Shown here piece after piece: positions 1 through 6,753 of a stretch of 64,000 bases of DNA. The stretch is from Panacagrimonas sp965216845 (GTDB taxonomy: Bacteria; Pseudomonadota; Gammaproteobacteria; Nevskiales; Nevskiaceae): the NCBI GenBank assembly GCA_965216845.1, contig OZ244200.1, forward strand, positions 2,604,001 through 2,668,000. The letters are read 5' to 3'. Each line of letters starts with the position of its first letter. The stretch's first letter is position 1. A program made the position numbers and the translations under genes. The notes beneath the pieces were generated by a model. It was not told where the DNA came from. It saw nothing but the letters and a program-made list of their open reading frames with translations, and did not search any database.

Positions 1-192
1 GGCCGCGAATTCCGAATCCGCCGGCGACAGAACCAGCACCACCCCCGCAATCCAGTCGCATTCGAGAAACGGCGACAGGCTCCATTCAATGACCGTTTTT
101 CCCGACAACGGCAGATATTGCTTGGGCGTCTCCGATTTCATTCGGTTGCCGCTGCCAGCAGCGGGAATCACCGCCCAATATTGAGTCGTCAC
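1..192 (-). CDS. ispD: 2-C-methyl-D-erythritol 4-phosphate cytidylyltransferase, N-terminal part
   Basis: Only the first 64 codons lie in the window; the gene runs off the left edge. The product would transfer CMP from CTP to methylerythritol phosphate in the non-mevalonate isoprenoid pathway. The N-terminus shows the nucleotide-binding signature VIPAAGSGNRM, followed by the family segment TPKQYLPLSGKTVIEWS. A GTG start at 192 is the only start that leaves the complete nucleotide-binding strand. It lies 12 bases after the ftsB stop, and ftsB-ispD is a standard gammaproteobacterial pair. Function is certain from family motifs; the rest of the protein cannot be seen. Confidence 0.93.
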   Translation of the reverse strand, partial: MTTQYWAVIPAAGSGNRMKSETPKQYLPLSGKTVIEWSLSPFLECDWIAGVVLVLSPADSEFAA

Positions 193-204
193 CGAACGCA
201 ACGA

Positions 205-486
205 TCAGGATTCGCGGACGACCAGATAAAACGATTCGTCCGGCCGGATCATGCCCATGGAAATACGCGCACGCGACTCGATTGCGGCGTGGCCCGAATT
301 GAGGTCTTTCACCTCAGCATCCATCTCGAAATTGCGAAGGCGCAGTTGTTCATTTTCCATCTGCGCCTGCTTGAGCTGCTCATGCAAACGGTGCGCCTCC
401 CCCAGGCCGCCGTCAGCAACCCACAAGCGCCATTGCAGGGCGAGCAGCAACACCACCAATGCCAACATGACATTGCGTATCTGCAT
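205..486 (-). CDS. ftsB: Cell division protein FtsB
   Basis: A 93-residue bitopic inner-membrane protein of the FtsQLB divisome complex. From the ATG at 486 the sequence begins MQIRNVMLALVVLLLALQW, one transmembrane helix, followed by a heptad-like coiled coil (about residues 29-60) rich in Leu, Glu and Gln, then the family tail segment ARISMGMIRPDE. The frame stays open 17 codons further upstream, but those residues are Arg/Gly-rich and would precede the membrane helix abnormally, so I chose the internal start. It is followed directly by ispD. Eno, the usual upstream neighbour, is not present; insertion sequences lie there instead. Confidence 0.9.
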   Translation of the reverse strand: MQIRNVMLALVVLLLALQWRLWVADGGLGEAHRLHEQLKQAQMENEQLRLRNFEMDAEVKDLNSGHAAIESRARISMGMIRPDESFYLVVRES

Positions 487-731
487 TTTCAGAACGTTTT
501 TCCGCAATCTTGCCGCGCCACCGCGCCGTCCCCTCACAGCGAGGCTGAAGTTCAGCCGTCAATTAACGGATTTTAACGGGTTTTTTTTGATTTGTCCGTA
601 GGGTTCAATCGGCGAGCGCCGCGTCCGTCATCGGAGGTTCCTTTTCCTAGCGGTTTCGGCGACCTGAAGCAATCCCCGCCGCAGTGAGAGATCGCCGCGC
701 CCAACGGGCTCGCGATGAACTGTGCTGAGTG
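487..731. other. Gene-free stretch between ftsB and the IS110 remnant
   Basis: I see no credible gene here; short frames on both strands are artefacts of composition. A perfect 15-base palindrome, ggctgaagttcagcc, lies at 543-557, about 55 bases upstream of the ftsB start, and could be an operator or an attenuating hairpin. The part nearest the remnant (about 600-731) is probably the non-coding end of the IS110-type element, but its terminus cannot be defined without a second copy. Confidence 0.4.
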
Positions 732-1080
732 TCAAGCCAATTCTGGCGAGAATGGCCGATTTTGTGTTGCCACGGCGAAAGCCTGCCTGAGCAATTTGTG
801 CGCAATGGCCACGTTGATGACTTTGGGCGGCTTGCCGGCTGCACGCAACCGAGCATACAGCGCGGCGCAAGCCGGGTTGTATCGTTTGGCCGTCCAACTG
901 CACAGATACAACAATTGCCGCATGCGACCTTGGCCCAATTTGGCAATCGCGCCGCGCCCCCGGATCGAGGGGCCTGAGCAAAACGTGCTGGGACTGATCC
1001 CAACATAGGCACTCAAGGCCTTGACGCCTTCAAATCGACTGAAACCGTCCGTCACCACAATCAGCTCAATGGCGGTCTTG
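732..1080 (-). pseudogene. IS110-family transposase, C-terminal remnant
   Basis: The minus-strand frame keeps the C-terminal Transposase_20-type region of IS110/IS1111 transposases: KTAIELIVVTDGF, then ALSAYVGISPSTFCSG, SIRGRGAIAKLGQGRMRQLL, YLCSWTAKRYN and a closing KLLRQAFAVAT. The reading frame continues upstream of the first usable start right up to base 1080, where the terminal repeat of the IS3 element begins, so the gene was cut there. The N-terminal catalytic DEDD domain is missing and is not found on the far side of the IS3 element. It is therefore a non-functional fragment, ending at the TGA at 732-734. Confidence 0.8.
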
Positions 1081-1130
1081 TGAATCGCCCTGACTTTCCC
1101 GGAGGCTTCTAATCTTGAGAGGATTGAAGC

Positions 1131-1445
1131 ATGAAAGGAAAGTTTTCACCGGAGGTACGTGAGCGAGCGGTTCGCATGGTTCTTGATCAGCAGGCTGAGC
1201 ACCCTTCGCAGTGGTCGGCCATCGGCTCGATTGCTGGAAAGATTGGATGCAGTGCGCAAAGCCTGCACACTTGGGTTCGGCGGTATGAGCGGGATCACGG
1301 GATGCGCGAGGGCATGACCAGCTCGGACCGGGATCGACTCAGTCAGCTAGAGCGCGAGAATCGTGAGCTCAAGCGGGCCAATGAGATTCTTCGCAAGGCG
1401 TCTGCTTATTTTGCCCAGGCGGAGCTCGACCGCCGCGGCAAGTGA
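1131..1445 (+). CDS. IS3-family transposase OrfA
   Basis: A 104-residue helix-turn-helix protein that binds the element ends. It shows the OrfA layout: an HTH_Tnp_1-type N-terminal region (FSPEVRERAVRMV, then IGCSAQSLHTWVRRYE) followed by a leucine-zipper-like coiled coil (LSQLERENRELKRANEILRK). The ATG lies about 50 bases inside the left terminal repeat. Its stop TGA overlaps the orfB GTG start (gtga). I do not see a canonical A6G-type slippery heptamer near the overlap, so OrfB may be made by termination-reinitiation as well as by -1 frameshifting. Confidence 0.88.
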   Translation: MKGKFSPEVRERAVRMVLDQQAEHPSQWSAIGSIAGKIGCSAQSLHTWVRRYERDHGMREGMTSSDRDRLSQLERENRELKRANEILRKASAYFAQAELDRRGK

Positions 1446-2353
1446 TGATGTCGTTCATTGACCGGCATCGAGACGAATACGGGGTCGAGCCGATCTGCGC
1501 ACAGCTGCCGATCGCCCCTTCGACGTACTACGCACACAAGGCCAGGCAACGGGACCCATCCTTGGCGCCGCCACGTGTGCAGAGGGACGCTATGCTCAAG
1601 CCCGAGGTCCGTCGTGTCTGGGACGAGAATTTCCAGGTCTACGGCGCAAGCAAAACCTGGAAGCAGCTCAATCGAGAGCAATGGGACGTGGCGCGCTGCA
1701 CGGTCGAGCGGCTGATGCGGGACATGGGAATTCGTGGGGTGGTGCGCGGCAAGCCAATCAGGACCACAATCCCGGACCCGAAGCAGCGCTGTCCGCGAGA
1801 CCTGGTCCAGCGGGAATTTGCCGCTGAGCGCCCCAACGATCTGTGGGTGGCGGATTTCACGTACGTCGCCACCTGGCGTGGCTTCGTCTACGTCGCCTTC
1901 GTGATCGATGTGTACGCCCGCAGAATCGTCGGCTGGCGGGCCTGCAGCACGCCGCGGACCGACTTGGTGCTGGATGCCCTGGAGCAAGCCATTTGGGCAC
2001 GCCGGCCCGACAAGCAACGGCCCACCCATCACAGCGACAGGGGGTCGCAATACCTATCCATTCGGTACACCGAGCGACTGGCCGAATCCCAGATCAAGCC
2101 GTCGGTCGGTAGCGTCGGCGATAGCTACGACAACGCCTTGGCCGAAACCATCATCGGGCTGTACAAGACCGAAGTGATTCGCAAGCGTGGCCCCTGGAAA
2201 AACTTGGACGACGTCGAGTACGCAACTTTGGAATGGGTGGACTGGTATAACCACCGTCGCCTGCTCGGCCCCATCGGAGATATTCCACCCGCTGAAAAGG
2301 AGCAGCAGTACTATCTACAGCAGCAACAGGAGAGTCAGCCTCTTGCAGCCTGA
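1442..2353 (+). CDS. IS3-family transposase OrfB (DDE integrase)
   Basis: A 303-residue DDE-type transposase, in the -1 frame relative to orfA. The rve integrase core is complete: first Asp in LWVADFTYV, second Asp in HHSDRGSQY, and Glu in YDNALAETIIGLYKTE. An N-terminal HTH_21 segment precedes it (MRDMGIRGVVRGK), and the C-terminal WVDWYNHRRL motif follows. Length is normal for the family and no stop or frameshift interrupts it, so this copy looks capable of transposition. The protein may be made as an OrfAB fusion or from the overlapping GTG. Confidence 0.9.
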   Translation: MMMSFIDRHRDEYGVEPICAQLPIAPSTYYAHKARQRDPSLAPPRVQRDAMLKPEVRRVWDENFQVYGASKTWKQLNREQWDVARCTVERLMRDMGIRGVVRGKPIRTTIPDPKQRCPRDLVQREFAAERPNDLWVADFTYVATWRGFVYVAFVIDVYARRIVGWRACSTPRTDLVLDALEQAIWARRPDKQRPTHHSDRGSQYLSIRYTERLAESQIKPSVGSVGDSYDNALAETIIGLYKTEVIRKRGPWKNLDDVEYATLEWVDWYNHRRLLGPIGDIPPAEKEQQYYLQQQQESQPLAA

Positions 2354-2488
2354 CTCAAAGTAAATGGCCTCCGGGTTTTTCGGGGCGATTCAGTCAGTCG
2401 GGCCGGGACACCATTTCAGCTACCAAACTCCCCTTCCGTCATCCGGTAATCCCCCCATTTCTAGCTGCTGCCAGAAGTGGAATGCGAT

Positions 2489-3316
2489 TTAGGCGGCATT
2501 GGCCAGTTTCATCATGGGCGTGATGCCGCCTAGTGCCATGTTGGGTCGTTCGTTGTTGTACGTTCAGAGCCACCGCGTGGCGGCGTTCTGGACTTGGCCG
2601 ATGGTGTCGAAGATGTCCTGGTTGAGCCAGTCGTAGCGCGCAGTGCGATTGAAGCGCTCGATGTAGGCGTTCTGCTGCGGATTGCCGGGCTGGATGTACT
2701 GCAGGGTGATGCCGCGCTGCTCGGCCCAAGCGGTGAGCGCGCCTGAGATCAGCTCCGGGCCGTTGTCGCAGCGAATCACCTGCGGCTGACCCCGCCACTC
2801 AATAGCTTGTTCCAGACAGCGGATGACGCGCGCTGCTGGCAACGACAAGTCGGCCTCCATCGTGATGCCTTGCCGGTTGTAGTCGTCGATGACGTTGAAG
2901 AGCCGATAGCTGCGCTTGTCGCTCAGGCTGTCGTGCATGAAGTCGATCGACCACGTCTGGTTGATGCCAGTCGGCACGGCCAGCGGCTCGGGCTTCTCGC
3001 GGATCAGCCGCTTCTTGGGCTTGATCCGCAAGTTCAGCTCCAGCTCGCGGTAGATGCGGTACACGCGCTTGTGGTTCCAGCCGTAGCCCTTGACGTTGCG
3101 TAGGTACAAAAAACACAAGCCGAAGCCCCAGTTGCGCTGGTTGTGCGTCAGACGGATCAGCCAGTCGGCGATCTCGGCGTTTTCCGTCGAGCGCTTGGCT
3201 TCATAGCGGTAGCAGGTCTGGCTGATCGCCAGGGCGCGGCACGCAGCCTTGATGGTCAGACGCTTCGCAGTGACCAAGTGTCTGGCCACCTCACGACGGT
3301 GAGATGGCCTTACCAT
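2489..3316 (-). pseudogene. IS3-family transposase OrfB with an in-frame stop
   Basis: The integrase core is recognisable: HTH_21 region (YRIYRELELNLRIKPKK), DDE residues in WSIDFMHD, IRCDNGPE and NAYIERFNRT. The frame then meets TGA at 2564-2566, directly after ATRWL. The same frame resumes with TYNNERPNMALGGITP and runs to TAA at 2489-2491, giving the expected family C-terminus. A single TGG (or similar) to TGA change explains this. The product ends about 25 residues early and lacks the conserved YNNERPN motif. It starts in the -1 frame relative to orfA. Confidence 0.82.
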
Positions 3317-3576
3317 TTTCCCTCGATCACCTCCTTGCGGACTTCAGCAATCAGGCGCTCCTCGGCGTACATCTTCTTGAGCCGACGGTTCTCGTCCTCC
3401 AGCTCCTTGAGGCGCTTCATCAGGCTGGCATCCATGCCGCCGAACTTGCTGCGCCACTTATAGAACGTAGCGCTGGACATGCCGTGCTCGCGGCACAGCT
3501 CAGGCACGGGCGTGCCAGCCTCTGCCTGCTTGAGGATCGAGAGGATTTGGGCGTCGGTGTATCGGGACTTTCTCAT
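3310..3576 (-). CDS. IS3-family transposase OrfA
   Basis: An 88-residue HTH protein starting MRKSRYTDAQILSILKQAE at the ATG at 3576, with the family segment HGMSSATFYKWRSKFGGMD and a C-terminal coiled coil (LKELEDENRRLKKMYAEE). Upstream extension of the frame crosses the terminal repeat into attC sequence and is not coding. Near the stop, the minus strand reads G GGA AAA in the zero frame (3316-3322), a canonical X XXY YYZ slippery heptamer placed just where a -1 shift would enter orfB. OrfAB fusion by programmed frameshifting is therefore likely in the ancestral element. Confidence 0.88.
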   Translation of the reverse strand: MRKSRYTDAQILSILKQAEAGTPVPELCREHGMSSATFYKWRSKFGGMDASLMKRLKELEDENRRLKKMYAEERLIAEVRKEVIEGKW

Positions 3577-3646
3577 GCGGAATATTCTCCTGCGTTGCGG
3601 TGAGAACATTCCACTTCTGACAGTGACTATTTTCGGGAGGATTACC

Positions 3647-3697
3647 GTAGCAAAAGTGGGTGGCGGGTCAAACGTCACCTGCAGCGATTTGTTAGAT
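3647..3697 (-). other. Truncated attC site of the methyltransferase-nuclease cassette
   Basis: On the minus strand this starts with the core ATCTAAC (3697-3691), which contains the TAA stop of the nuclease gene. It is followed by a left stem that matches the complete attC at 5808-5906 at all but three of about 47 aligned positions (3650-3696 against 5859-5905). The site stops at the IS3 end (3646) near the expected apex of the hairpin; the second arm and the GTTRRRY core are missing. This places the IS insertion inside the attC. Confidence 0.72.
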
Positions 3698-4501
3698 GCC
3701 CGGCTGCGACAATGCACGATACTGGCGAATATCAGAGGATGAAATCTGATCTCTCGGCACCAACTTATAGTGCTTTTCCTGTACCAAGCGAATTTGGTCG
3801 TCTTGTACCGTAAGCTCAAAAATCGCGATCAGATCATCTGCCATAAACTGCGTTGAAATCGCGCGACAAATAAGATCGGGATACTTCTCGGCACAACAAA
3901 GAATGTCTTGCTTGGTCTGTACGCCCCCAAGCTGATCATTACCGCCCTTGGCTTGCACTGGCACCACATACTGAACGCCATTCTGATCGATGCCGACATA
4001 AATCTCATCGATCTCGATTTGTCCGACACCTTTCACGGTTGTTCGTAGATGATTTTGCAAAGAATAGCTCGTTACCCCCAAAAACAAATCGATGAGCCGG
4101 TTGTAGCGGACTTTTGCCAGGAGAGCCTGTTCATCAGAAAGGGCATATTCGGACACAATCTCCGGCGTCGCATCCGGAATCTTGATGGTAATGAGCTCGG
4201 TGTTGGGCGTAATCCGATTGATCTTTACGAGTTTGAATGCGTATTTAGCACGACCAGCACCCTCAATAATCCACTCTTTTCCATCGCGTTGTGTAGCCTC
4301 CACGGAAGCCGGAAGTGGAGTCCGATAACGCATCGCATAGACAACATCTCCAAGATTCTTCGGGAGTCCGATGTCGAGATCGCTTGCCGCAGATTCCAAA
4401 TCTTCGCGAACGAAGAATATTTCTTCAGAGCCTTCTTCGAAGTTATCAAAGAAAATTTTTTCTACCAGCATCTGGTAGCGATTTGTGGGTTTTTTAGCCA
4501 C
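3692..4501 (-). CDS. Putative type II restriction endonuclease (PD-(D/E)XK-like)
   Basis: A 269-residue protein with no family I can name with confidence. A candidate nuclease core reads IEIDEIYVG (about residues 162-170) followed after 12 residues by VPVQAKGG (181-187), giving a D...QxK arrangement as seen in PD-(D/E)XK enzymes with Gln in place of the second acid. It follows the methyltransferase immediately, as restriction genes often do. I chose the GTG at 4501, which overlaps the methyltransferase stop by 8 bases and suggests translational coupling; an ATG at 4552 would add 17 residues. It would cut the sequence protected by the adjacent methyltransferase. That role is inferred from context plus the weak motif. 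Confidence 0.65.
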   Translation of the reverse strand: MAKKPTNRYQMLVEKIFFDNFEEGSEEIFFVREDLESAASDLDIGLPKNLGDVVYAMRYRTPLPASVEATQRDGKEWIIEGAGRAKYAFKLVKINRITPNTELITIKIPDATPEIVSEYALSDEQALLAKVRYNRLIDLFLGVTSYSLQNHLRTTVKGVGQIEIDEIYVGIDQNGVQYVVPVQAKGGNDQLGGVQTKQDILCCAEKYPDLICRAISTQFMADDLIAIFELTVQDDQIRLVQEKHYKLVPRDQISSSDIRQYRALSQPGI

Positions 4502-5777
4502 AAGCCAGCCCCAACGATTGCTCGACTTCAAGCTGCGACCGCTTTTTAGCACCGCTCTTACGATCCCGCTTGCCGATAGGCACTTCGATACCCCAGAACT
4601 TAGAAGCCTTGGACATATCCATTTCCAGCAATTCAGGACTACCGAGCTTGATCGTTCGTTTTGGCCTCTCCGGGCTCAAACCCATCGCGCAGATGATCTT
4701 CGCCCCGATTTCCTTTGCGAGTGGCGGAGGTACGGCATTACCGATTTGCCTCGCTCCGTGCCACTTCGTGGCGTGAAATCGAAACCAATCAGGAAAGCCA
4801 TGAAGACGGGCCATCTCGCGAACCGTCACGCAACGGTTGTGCGCGTAGTGAATGGGCCTAGGACTTGTGAACGCACCTCGTGCAGAATCAGTACCTGCAC
4901 GAAGTGTATTTGACTGTCCATCGGAAGGAAGTTTGAAGAATCGAGAGATTGGCTCAACTTTTCCTTCGGGAGTTTCACCGAATCGACGCCGGGAAATTTC
5001 GGTATGAGATGTTCGCAAGCTTGATGTCAATAGCGAAGGATTCCAAGTTCTTCTATAGCCAAAGTCCCAACCGTTGCGGCCAAGGCAGCGCATCTGCTTT
5101 GCATATTTCGACAAGTTGGATGCATGTTCGTAGGCTACGTAATCTTGGCTTTCGAGCTCTGCGAACGATTCAGCGTCAGGCAAGTCACCAATTGCATCTT
5201 CGCAACTAACCAACGATGTATGTGATTCGGGATATTCAGGAGGTTCGCCGTCAAGACAGCCTATTAGAAACAACCTTTCTCGATTTTGTGGAACTGAATA
5301 ATCCCGAGCATTCAATACTTTCCATGGCCGTCGAACGGAATATCCTTCGCCTTCTAGAGTTTCGACGATTTCTTCTAGAAATTTACGATGGTTTCCGAGA
5401 GTTAGGCCTTTCACATTTTCAAATACGAAATAGCGTGGACGAACCTCGGAAACGATACGGATGAACTCTTTCACCAGCGAGTTCCGCGGATCATCTAGTG
5501 CTCGTTGACCTATCAAAGAGAACCCTTGGCAAGGAGCGCCACCCACTATAACGTCGACGCTTCGATCTCCAGCCAACCTCAACAGGTCTGCGCCCGAAAT
5601 CTTCTCGACTGACTGCGGGAACACCGCGCAATCGGGAAAGTTGAACTTATGCACTGAGGCATGAACTGGATCAACTTCGACGGCCGCAAGTAGATCAAAG
5701 CCCGCTTGTTCAAAACCAAGGCTCAGTCCACCCGCGCCCGCGAAGAGATCGATGACAATGGGGCGTGTCGTCGTCAT
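4494..5777 (-). CDS. DNA (cytosine-5) methyltransferase
   Basis: A 427-residue C5-methyltransferase with motifs in canonical order: I DLFAGAGGLSLGF (10-22), IV GGAPCQGFS with catalytic Cys83, VI FENVKG (119-124), VIII ARDYSVPQNRERLFLIG (157-173), a target-recognition region about 190-300, IX REMARLHGFPDWFRF, and X QIGNAVPPPLAKEIG. All catalytic parts are intact. The recognition sequence cannot be read from the protein. The minus strand carries TATAAT at 5789-5784, six bases before the ATG, so the mRNA may be leaderless and the cassette may have its own promoter. It pairs with the overlapping downstream nuclease as a probable restriction-modification system. Confidence 0.93.
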   Translation of the reverse strand: MTTTRPIVIDLFAGAGGLSLGFEQAGFDLLAAVEVDPVHASVHKFNFPDCAVFPQSVEKISGADLLRLAGDRSVDVIVGGAPCQGFSLIGQRALDDPRNSLVKEFIRIVSEVRPRYFVFENVKGLTLGNHRKFLEEIVETLEGEGYSVRRPWKVLNARDYSVPQNRERLFLIGCLDGEPPEYPESHTSLVSCEDAIGDLPDAESFAELESQDYVAYEHASNLSKYAKQMRCLGRNGWDFGYRRTWNPSLLTSSLRTSHTEISRRRFGETPEGKVEPISRFFKLPSDGQSNTLRAGTDSARGAFTSPRPIHYAHNRCVTVREMARLHGFPDWFRFHATKWHGARQIGNAVPPPLAKEIGAKIICAMGLSPERPKRTIKLGSPELLEMDMSKASKFWGIEVPIGKRDRKSGAKKRSQLEVEQSLGLACG

Positions 5778-5783
5778 GGGGCG

Positions 5784-5789
5784 ATTATA
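5784..5789 (-). promoter_or_regulatory. -10 box of the methyltransferase cassette
   Basis: A perfect TATAAT on the minus strand lies six bases before the methyltransferase ATG, so transcription would start at or next to the start codon. The only -35-like sequence at 18-base spacing is TTAGAT, which is part of the attC core GTTAGAT. If real, the recombination site supplies half of the promoter. Confidence 0.45.
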
Positions 5790-5807
5790 CGGATGGATGA
5801 TGAGGGC

Positions 5808-5906
5808 ATCTAACGCCTGAGCTCAGCTGCGTTTGAGGCGACGCCTGCTTTTGCGACAGCAAAAGTAGGTGGCGGGTCAAACGTCAGCTGCAGCGATTTG
5901 TTATAC
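5808..5906 (-). other. Complete attC recombination site (59-base element type)
   Basis: On the minus strand the 99-base site runs from GTATAAC (5906-5900) to GTTAGAT (5814-5808), matching the R'' and R' core consensus except for one R'' position. Between them are long complementary arms. On the plus strand CAGCTGCGTTTGA pairs with TCAAACGTCAGCTG leaving one unpaired T, as required for single-strand recombination by integron integrases. Inner pairs GACGCC/GGTGGC and the apex GCTTTTGC-gaca-GCAAAAG complete a cruciform. The stop codon of the upstream gene (5907-5909) abuts the site. Confidence 0.78.
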
Positions 5907-6665
5907 CTAAAACTCCACCTGATTCTGATCATAAAAGCTAATTAATTCGTATAGATCTTCGACATACTTAACAAACTGCCCCATATTTGCGAGAAGCACG
6001 CCCTTATCCAGGTTTGGCGGAAGATGCGGATGCCCAGCCTCATTTCTACAGATGCGGCAGAACTGAAAAATCTGCTCAATCTTGATTTCAATGTCGTTGG
6101 TCCATCCGAAACCATTTGGCCGGTTCTTCGAGCTTTTCCAAGACCCCTTAAACTCATCATAGACTTTGGAAATGAACTTCCCAGACGTTCTTGAGATGAA
6201 ACGATCTCTCATGACCTGGTCCGAAATAGCTTTAGCATACGTATCTACAAGCAGAAAAAACGCCTTTTCAGATGCCCCGCCCAGCAGAAAAGCACAGCCG
6301 AGATTGGAGCCAGCTTTCAATGAGAGAATTGCCTCCTCTACGAAACGCACGATGATTGGGTCAATATTAGGTGTGTTTTCTTTCAATACCTCTGGGAACC
6401 GTTCGATCTCGAATGGTAGTACTTCACCTATGTTTTCTTCATTCTCGACGGCATTCTTTGCTTCTTCCAGGGATTGCTTGAGCTTACTGTCGGCCCCTTG
6501 AAGCTGCACTTTCCCGGTGTTGTAGACCTTTACAGCGCATTTAGCTGTTCCGTGTTGTACGTTGATCCGTTTGCAATGTTGCTCTTGCGCCTCGTCAAAC
6601 GGGAACTTGTTTCGCTCAATGTACGATTTCATTTGAGCGTAGTTCGATTCCATGATTTCACTCAT
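5907..6665 (-). CDS. Cassette protein with TBP-like segment and HEPN-type RX4H motif
   Basis: A 252-residue protein of unknown function. Residues 34-60 (INVQHGTAKCAVKVYNTGKV, then QLQG) resemble the TBP-like N-terminal domain of RNase HIII and RnlA-type toxins. The C-terminal half is helical: LGCAFLLGGASEKAFFLLVD (122-141), and later CRNEAGHPHLPP, where R207 and H212 form an RX4H motif typical of HEPN ribonucleases. I infer an RNA-cleaving toxin or abortive-infection factor. The ATG at 6665 has a good AAGGA ribosome site; the frame extends upstream only through the core site. No antitoxin gene is visible beside it. Function remains a hypothesis. Confidence 0.72.
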   Translation of the reverse strand: MSEIMESNYAQMKSYIERNKFPFDEAQEQHCKRINVQHGTAKCAVKVYNTGKVQLQGADSKLKQSLEEAKNAVENEENIGEVLPFEIERFPEVLKENTPNIDPIIVRFVEEAILSLKAGSNLGCAFLLGGASEKAFFLLVDTYAKAISDQVMRDRFISRTSGKFISKVYDEFKGSWKSSKNRPNGFGWTNDIEIKIEQIFQFCRICRNEAGHPHLPPNLDKGVLLANMGQFVKYVEDLYELISFYDQNQVEF

Positions 6666-6680
6666 GAGGTTTCCTTTTAG

Positions 6681-6716
6681 GTATAACGCCAATTCGACGT
6701 CAAAGTGACGTATAAC
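6681..6716 (-). other. Paired integron core sites (attI-like or attC remnant)
   Basis: On the minus strand GTTATAC occurs at 6716-6710 and again at 6687-6681, in direct orientation, 29 bases apart, with the short inverted repeat ACGTCActtTGACGT spanning part of the gap. The downstream copy is the 5' boundary of the first cassette, just before its ribosome site. No RYYYAAC core or long stem is present, so it is not a normal attC. It may be what remains of an attI site or of a degraded attC. It lies about 40 bases beyond the hslR stop. Confidence 0.5.
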
Positions 6717-6753
6717 CGCAGTCTTACACCGCACAGAGCCGCAAAGCCTTTCA

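Larger units (their letters stand above)
1081..2392 (+). mobile_element. Complete IS3-family insertion sequence
   Basis: A 1312-base element bounded by imperfect 26-base terminal inverted repeats. The left end 1081-1106 begins TGAATCGCCC and ends CCCGGAGGC; the right end 2367-2392 is its inverse, beginning GCCTCCGGG and ending GCGATTCA. The tips are TG and CA, as is usual in IS3 elements. It contains overlapping orfA and orfB. I see no matching 3-4 base target duplication (left flank cttg, right flank gtca), which suggests a rearrangement after insertion into the IS110-type transposase gene. Confidence 0.87.
2445..3646 (-). mobile_element. Second IS3-family insertion sequence, inserted in an attC site
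   Basis: About 1200 bases, with nearly matching 40-base inverted ends: 2445-2484 starts GGTAATCC and ends CAGAAGTGGAATG, and the reverse complement of 3607-3646 has the same start and end with a diverged middle. The transposase genes run on the minus strand. The right end abuts half of an attC site (3647-3697). The other half of that site is not found at the left end, where only 52 unassigned bases separate it from the first IS3 element. No clear target duplication is visible. The orfB frame has a nonsense codon, so the copy may be inactive. Confidence 0.82.
3647..6716 (-). mobile_element. Integron cassette array without an integrase (CALIN-like)
   Basis: Two minus-strand cassettes are defined by attC-like sites. 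Reading on the minus strand: paired core sites (6716-6681), cassette 1 gene (6665-5907), complete attC (5906-5808), cassette 2 with methyltransferase and nuclease (5777-3692), then the first half of a second attC (3697-3647) cut by an IS3 element. Stop codons abut or lie inside the core sites, as in typical cassettes. The block is visibly A+T-richer than the flanks. No integron integrase gene is present within the window. The conserved chromosomal neighbour is hslR. Confidence 0.72.

Noticed and set aside
1060..2410. Target-site duplication flanking the first IS3 element
   Set aside because: The left flank (cttg) and right flank (gtca) do not match; the short similarity at the ends belongs to the inverted repeats.
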